Shown here piece by piece: positions 59,001 through 64,000 of a stretch of 64,000 bases of DNA. Source of the DNA: Berberis thunbergii (Eukaryota; Streptophyta; Magnoliopsida; Ranunculales; Berberidaceae); contig QNQO01001160.1 of NCBI GenBank assembly GCA_003290165.1, positions 308,597 to 372,596 of the forward strand, given 5' to 3'. Each line of letters begins with the position of its first letter. The first letter of the stretch is position 1. A program made the translations under genes and the position numbers. Under the pieces are notes generated by a model. It was not told the origin of the DNA. It saw nothing but the letters and a program-made list of their open reading frames with translations, and did not search any database.

Positions 59001-59720
59001 ATTTATTTATTTATGATTTCATATGAAATTATTTGAGGTTGTTTTTTTCACCGAAAGTTTCTATTCTCAAGAAAAAATATCCTTAATAAAACGAGCCTAA
59101 TATTTTACTCTATAAGCATCTATGAGGCCAATATATGTTTGTCGAGTTATGTTCACACCGGATAAAGTTGGGATCATGACTAGGTTGAAAAGTCTTTTGT
59201 TGGCAAAAGAACATGTCAGATACTTGATTAACATACTAGTAGTGGATTGATTAGTACCCAAGTAACCTTTGTGTCTTTGTTAATTTTCCGTGGAAGTAGT
59301 CTTGAAGGTGAAAGGGAAGAGGGGGGAAGGGGGGGGAGGGAGAGGGGGCATGTACATAATGCTCTTTACAAGCATTTTGAAAGGATGTCATCTCCAACTT
59401 TGGAAATACGAAATCCAATAGATCCTTAAACCTATGAACTTTTATTTAATTATTTAAATTATATTTTCAATGATACAATTAAAATGATCTTTTATGTGAT
59501 AAAATTATCATAATAGATTAAAAAAGACTTTTGATTCGTGGCCATAAGAATGTATGGTAGTATATTTGGTAAATCTTGAGAGTTTAGAGAAGATATTGAA
59601 GTCCAACACGTAAGATCTTACTACACATCTTAATACCAAATGTCTCTATTTCAGGTTCATGGTGGTGTTGATGGCGATTTTCCGTATGGGTCAAGAGCCT
59701 TTTCACATGGTCCCATGTGA
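52987..59720 (+). CDS. FLXL: FLX-like coiled-coil protein gene, early stop in exon 3
   Basis: Homologous to FLC EXPRESSOR (FLX) and FLX-like proteins, coiled-coil factors that in Arabidopsis act with FRIGIDA in FLC activation. Exon 1 is 52987-53516 ([19 protein letters not shown] start, then a long coiled coil with [16 protein letters not shown] and [18 protein letters not shown]). Exon 2 is 56392-56564 ([40 protein letters not shown]). Exon 3 is 56919-57005 ([19 protein letters not shown]). Exon 4 is 59655-59720 ([19 protein letters not shown]). All borders are GT-AG and phases agree, except that an (AT)n tract in exon 3 gives TAT ATA TAG, so the readable protein stops at 56995 (259 residues); exon 4 is then untranslated. 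A second, tandem exon 1 lies at 54659-55050. Confidence 0.88.
54659..55050 (+). CDS. duplicated FLX-like first exon (exon 1B)
   Basis: Begins [17 protein letters not shown] and continues [37 protein letters not shown] and MHYELQRGR. It is collinear with 53104-53516 of exon 1A but lacks an N-terminal start region; its first ATG matches an internal Met of exon 1A. It is open throughout and ends at a splice donor (GTTAGA, weaker than exon 1A's GTGAGC) in the same phase 2. It could splice to the shared exon 2 at 56392. It sits in a 1.55-kb tandem duplication. It is an alternative first exon, or a partial gene copy. Confidence 0.75.
57010..59654 (+). other. long last intron of the FLX-like gene
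   Basis: 2.6 kb between exons 3 and 4. It contains a possible hAT-like element (57971-58693) and a G/A-rich tract at 59310-59348. No other gene recognised. Confidence 0.55.
57971..58693. mobile_element. possible hAT-like non-autonomous element
   Basis: 723 bp. Weak inverted ends CAGCATTGTTAAAA and CAAGGTTGTCAAAG, flanked by GTTGCTGG / GTTGCTTG (57963-57970, 58694-58701; 6-7 of 8). Both end regions hold TCGAATCG / AAATCGC-type motifs. Old and diverged if real. Confidence 0.42.
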
Positions 59721-61183
59721 CATTCAACCAAGCTCATGTTCATAGATGAATACCCGTGGCCGTTTTTTTAATCTCTCGAGTCTTGAGTCACAATTTCTTT
59801 TTTCGTTGTTTTTAGGGTTAAACATAATCTAAGTTATGAGATATTAAACTTTTGTTACTATGCACCTATGTGGATATCTATTATGAATGTTGCCAATAAG
59901 ATATACAACTCCATTTTTTACTTTTTTCTAATATTTCCAATCCTTAGTTGTTTAGTGAGGGAGTTATAATGCTTAAGCTTTTAGACTAAAGTTAGTTAAT
60001 TTCTATATGAGCATTCCTTATATAAAGATATATTTCCAATTTCGTTTTTAGTGTTTCTTCAATCTCCTATTAAACTATACATAATATGTCATTATTGTCT
60101 TTGTAATAATTGTTATTATATTTTAGGAATAAGCTAGAAATTATAGTAAGGAATCATTAGAAATAAAAGATTCATAAATCGTTGATTAATTAAATAGGAA
60201 AAATCGAAATAAAGTCTATCATTTATTTAAGTAATTTCCTAACCTAAGATGACTCTTGTTCTACGATAATCCAAGCTGCATCTCCAAGACTCCGCTCGGA
60301 ACCAGTCGATTCTTGAGCCATTCGTTCTTCCCTCTCGGTTGGAAAAAAATATCATGAATTTAAAGAACTGGAAAGCGTCGGTGCAACTGTTATGAAAATA
60401 TATTTACTTTTAGAAAAAATGAAATAAAAATTACCACCACCTATCACAATATGTGGGAAGATGGTTTATGGACATATTGAAGATTGATAAAAATGGGATA
60501 GGGGAAAGGAGCATCAAACACCTTGACACCCTCATCCCATATTAATGCCTTTAATAATGGTATTTTTTAAACTTAAATCCTAAAAAAGACGAAAAAATCT
60601 TATTATCAATTTATTACTTGTTTACGTTGCAATCTATGGCACATGCTTTTCATGTGCCACCCTAAATCTCACAAATATAGAGTTTGGGGTGGTGATGGCA
60701 GCTAAAGATGGACTTCCCGATGCGGACCTAATTGCATAAGTGATCGAAAATGGTGGTGGCTGGAGGTGGTTCGTGTCAGAGGCGGTCCCTGACGTAAACT
60801 TTCACAAGAGGCCAAGGGTCGTGATGGTGGGTGGTGGTTGTTGGTCAAGAAGAAGAAAGGTTGAAGAAGATGAAATGTAAAGGGGAGGAAGTCACATGTT
60901 AAGGTTTTAAAAAAATACTAAATTGTAATTAAGATGTTTTGGGCCTCAAATCGGAAAGAGATGTTTTGGTACTATTAGGGCTGGCAATGGGGCGAGTTGG
61001 CTAGGTGATGTTGGTCGTGGGCTAGGTAAGTCAGCGTTGAACTCGACACGTTTGGTTATTATGCCTTTTCAAAAAACCCAAACCCGACTTACTTAGAAAC
61101 AGACTACCCAATTCGATCCGTCATGATCTGTTTATGTGAATAAACTTTATTTTATTCTAATAAATGATATAATCAGTGAATTA
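59721..61183. other. intergenic after the FLX-like gene
   Basis: AT-rich 3' flank. At 60978 a hAT-like left terminus, TAGGGCTGGCAATGGGGCG, is seen without a convincing right end. No gene recognised. Confidence 0.5.
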
Positions 61184-61345
61184 TTTTTTTATTTTTATTT
61201 ATTTATTTATTTTATTTTTTTGAAAGGCAAGCAGAGTTTTTATAGGATCCCAGAACCTATAAAGATGTTCGCAAGTTGGGTTTGAACCCATGACCTAGTG
61301 GTACCATTCGCCAAGTTCTAACCGTTGAGCTGTCATGCCATTGGC
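61184..61345 (-). mobile_element. tRNA-derived SINE, full length
   Basis: 162 bp flanked by a perfect 16-bp duplication tataatcagtgaatta (61168-61183, 61346-61361). On the minus strand it starts CCAATGGCATGACAGC, has an A-box-like CAGCTCAACGGTTAG and a perfect pol III B box GGGTTCAAACCC (61278-61289). It ends GCTTGCCTTTC followed by an (A/AAT)n tail. These are the hallmarks of a tRNA-headed SINE. Confidence 0.88.
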
Positions 61346-61361
61346 TATAATCAGTGAATTA

Positions 61362-61722
61362 TACTTCTAGTTGCAGGAAAAATATCAAATCAAGAAATAC
61401 TTGATTTAAAGTCAACTGTTTTGTTATTTGTAAAAACAAGTAATTACCCAAAAATCTCTAATTTCATGTTAGCTTCAACCAAAAAGTTTTTTTTGTAATT
61501 ATCCAGTCTAGAACTCCAACCACGTCACCACTATTTAAGGACAATTTCTAATTTTTTTATTTTAAAAGATGCCTTGATCAAGTCAACTCAGATTAAAGTT
61601 TTATCTTCATTTTTTTAAATTCCTATTTGCCCTTATGAAACCAACGCGGATCACCACTTAGAGTAAGAGGTGTTTGGTGTCCATTTCAATGTAGTCAAAC
61701 TCAGGGAGTTTATTGTTCATGA
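61362..61722. other. spacer between the two SINEs
   Basis: AT-rich; nothing recognised. Confidence 0.5.
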
Positions 61723-61924
61723 TTTTTTTTTTTTGAAAGGCGAGCGTGTCGCCGGTGGATATAGAATTTCCAATACGTGGGGGGTTAAACCACCATAGCT
61801 TAACCATCCAATCAGACACCATTTCACAGAAGGTCACCCATCCTAGTACTACTTTTGCCCAAACACGCTTAACTGCGAAGTTCTGATGGGATCGGGTGCA
61901 TTAGTGCTGGTACGATTGCCACCC
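61723..61924 (-). mobile_element. SINE with a 5S rRNA head
   Basis: About 202 bp on the minus strand. The first ~99 bases (61924 down to about 61826) are plant 5S rRNA: TACCAGCACTAATGCACC, CCCATCAGAACTTCGCAG, the A-box region TTAAGCGTGTTTGGGC and the C-box region AGGATGGGTGACC. A ~90-base body follows, shared with 4242-4337, ending CGCCTTTC plus an A-run of about 12. Flanks TCATAAAT / TCATGAAC match 6 of 8, a possible worn target duplication. It is not a 5S gene: the last ~20 bases are replaced and an A-tail is present. Confidence 0.78.
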
Positions 61925-63213
61925 ATTTATGAAAATATGTTTGTCCCCTTTTCAGACATCATTTTCTCAAGCAAGGACTTTTGGGAAATTATTCTTTGTA
62001 AAAATTAAAAGAGCAATAATTTGGTCAAACTCGAAATCATTTCCAAATTTACATAAACGAAAGAGATATATAATATATTCTATCAATTTTGTTATTCACG
62101 GGCTCATACAGGTAAAAGCGGGTGATGCAAGTTCATTTAACTTAATAGACTAACCCGAAACTCATGAAGCCCCAATCAAAACTCTTTTATAACGGCGCGC
62201 TTTGGGTAGAGTTGGCTAGTCCCTAGTACTATTGGGCCATTTTCTATTATTATACTACACATTCATAAATTTGTATATTTAAAGAATTAAGTACTGACGT
62301 GTTGGGACATTTTTTTTTGAAATAAAAGTTCACTATTCATCAAACACACGCATGCTTGTGTATGTTATACATATGTACGTAAATTTTTAATGCATATTTT
62401 TTTTATAATTTTAAATACGTAGAATTTTATGCATATTTTATATAATTTTTAATACAATAATGAAACAATAAAATACAACCTAAACTTAATTAATTCTTGA
62501 ATAATACAAATACAAATTTAAATGAAATTATCATATTTTGAAAATAAAGTAAGAAAATGGCAAAAGAAAAAAAAAGGTATATGTATTTAATATTTTAGAA
62601 TACAAACAAAATGGCAAAAGTGTAATTAAATAGCGAAATAATTCTTCCATGGTTGAAACAACTCTCGGCTAAGTGAAATGACTTGCATGCTTGGCTTAAA
62701 GGCTTTTTTGTTTTATTATTCCATCAAAGTTGTTTTTTGTACCCTTTACTACTCACTTTATACCCTAACTATACCATAATATGTAACTAAATGGCAAAAG
62801 GTATTTTGGTCGTTTGCTTGACAGTGAGTTATTCTTCACTATTCATAAGGCTTAGCCTCTTTGTAATAGTAGAGATGAAAGAGAAGTTTTTTGCAAATTT
62901 TGGTTTATATAGAAGTATAAGACCAGTTGTGTCTTTTTGAATGTCAACATATTACAAATTCATTGAAACCCACATGAAGTTATGTTTCAAGGCCTCAAAA
63001 CTATTGGAAAGAGTAAAAGATGTTAGAACATTGGACAGATCAACATCCCAACTTTACTTTTAGTCATGATTTTACCAAAAAAGTATAGTCCAGTGTGTAG
63101 GATTTGCTTTTTCTCCTACTGCCCTGCATTAATGCTATTTTGGTGATTAAAAAGAAATTCTGGGCCATTGTAAAAAAAATATTCTTCCCGATACTAGATG
63201 TAGTAATGTAACT
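61925..63213. other. intergenic, no recognised gene
   Basis: AT-rich with many short A/T runs. Nothing further supported. Confidence 0.5.
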
Positions 63214-64000
63214 TGTTAGCTGATAGGGTTTAATAGCGGAAGCAATAAACAAATAACTAAAAACTTGAATGGACAAAGTTTCTTCAATCTAATAATAATT
63301 CTCTAAACTTTCAAAACTGCTTACGAACTTGATTTCTAATCTATTTAAGCAAAACAAACCCCTAATAGGACCCTAAACTTGTTGGACTCCTACTTGAGCT
63401 TATATTAGACCATAATAATTATTAAATAATTAAAATAAATAAATAATACTAATATACCATCATCCCCCCTTTTTGAAAACTCGTCCTTGAGGTTAGCCGT
63501 TGTTAGCTAAGCCATCAGCGATCAAAGAAATATGCTCATGTGTTGTGGTGTTACCTTGATACGAGGAATTAACAACCAACAAATCTGCATCATCTTCATG
63601 AGGATAATTATCTCATCCTTCGGGCAATCCTGACAAAGATGACCAATTTGTCCACATTCGAAACATTTGAATTAGGATTTTAAGCAACTAGTTTAGTAGT
63701 GTGGTAGGGACCAAAGTTGTCTGAGATGAAACTGAAGTAGTCAAATGATCCTGTGAACGTGTTTCGACCTACTTAGCATACTGCTCTACTTTCGCCATGG
63801 TAATAATTAGAATTATATTCAAAACCTCTTGTATAGGCTGAGAAAGTTATGTAAATACATGTCAATCTTTTGTTGTTTAGATTCATTCATCTTCAACCAA
63901 TTGTACAAAAAATGAAATTCCTCAGTGTATTTAGAAACTATAGACTTGGCCCTATGTAAGTTATGCAACTTGCTAACAAATCTATCATGATAATCTTTGT
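63214..64000 (-). mobile_element. gag-containing LTR retrotransposon fragment, pol deleted
   Basis: Reading leftward from the window edge: broken gag sequence (about 64000-63670), then a CCHC knuckle CFECGQIGHLCQDC (about 63620-63680). After a short stretch (ISLIADGLANNG) comes a purine tract AAAAAGGGGGG (about 63467-63478), immediately followed by a likely 3' LTR (63468-63214, TGATGGTATATTAG...GCTAACA). Protease, reverse transcriptase and integrase are absent between knuckle and purine tract, so the copy is a gag-type non-autonomous element or a deletion derivative. The rest lies beyond base 64000. Confidence 0.62.

Noticed and set aside
59310..59348. G-rich tract as G-quadruplex or regulatory site
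   Set aside because: Mostly one irregular G/A run in an intron; no spacing that makes a clear quadruplex call.
60978..61000. hAT-like terminus TAGGGCTGGCAATGGGG
   Set aside because: No matching right end or 8-bp duplication found, so no element is called.
61278..61335. tRNA gene
   Set aside because: Box B is perfect, but no cloverleaf can be drawn and the element has a SINE tail and a 16-bp target duplication.
61826..61924. 5S rRNA gene
   Set aside because: Only about the first 99 bases of 5S are present, substitutions are many, and an unrelated body with an A-tail replaces the end.
61723..61924. Cassandra (5S-containing TRIM) solo LTR
   Set aside because: No TG...CA ends or 5-bp duplication seen; the A-tail and the separately inserted truncated sister copy favour a SINE. 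Not fully excluded.
1..64000. CRISPR arrays, operons, prophage
   Set aside because: The window is plant nuclear DNA; direct repeats present are tandem duplications, satellites or LTRs, not spacer arrays.

Overview
This is nuclear DNA of a flowering plant, very probably a eudicot. It has AT-rich intergenic DNA, GT-AG introns, plant-specific gene families (LBD, CCT-motif, FLX-like, UGT87) and heavy loading with Ty1/copia and Ty3/gypsy retrotransposons, MITEs and SINEs. I see no bacterial, organellar or CRISPR features.

Layout, left to right. 1-3378: 5' part of a Ty1/copia element on the minus strand (LTR, PBS, gag, protease, integrase), inserted in the last exon of a decayed UGT87-type glycosyltransferase (3379-5260, minus). 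6082-6897: hAT-type non-autonomous element. 7632-13666: complete but mutated Ty3/gypsy chromovirus with both LTRs (plus). 14270-14601: two GA-rich palindromic MITEs. 14817-21858: an 11-exon cytosolic ENGase (GH85) gene (plus), complete except for one missing base in exon 6. 23328-24307: three-exon CCT-motif gene (minus). 28090-28980: two-exon LBD12-like gene (minus). 30.6-32 kb: three MITEs. 32185-35528: 1.67-kb tandem duplication. 37517-41170: MED18 pseudogene (minus), broken by an aberrant copia derivative. 41736-46617: decayed Ty3/gypsy element (plus). 47041-49050: putative TIR element holding a ~185-bp satellite-like array and a hAT MITE. 50235-52233: 0.9-kb tandem duplication, one copy carrying a MITE and the other its empty site. 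52987-59720: FLX-like coiled-coil gene (plus) with a duplicated first exon. 61184-61924: two SINEs, one tRNA-derived and one with a 5S rRNA head. 63214-64000: gag-containing retrotransposon fragment (minus).

The likely functional genes are unrelated housekeeping or regulatory genes: ENGase (free N-glycan processing), CCT protein and LBD12-like (transcription), FLX-like (FLC/FRI-type regulation by homology). UGT87 and MED18 copies are relics.

Most notable: (i) a SINE-like repeat with a 5S rRNA head, an A-tail and a 5'-truncated sister copy flanked by a perfect 11-bp target duplication; (ii) four short Mutator-like MITEs with 9-bp target duplications and long GA-rich palindromic arms, one with its empty site visible 0.9 kb away; (iii) two tandem, phase-compatible first exons in the FLX-like gene plus an (AT)n-created early stop; (iv) a single missing base in ENGase.
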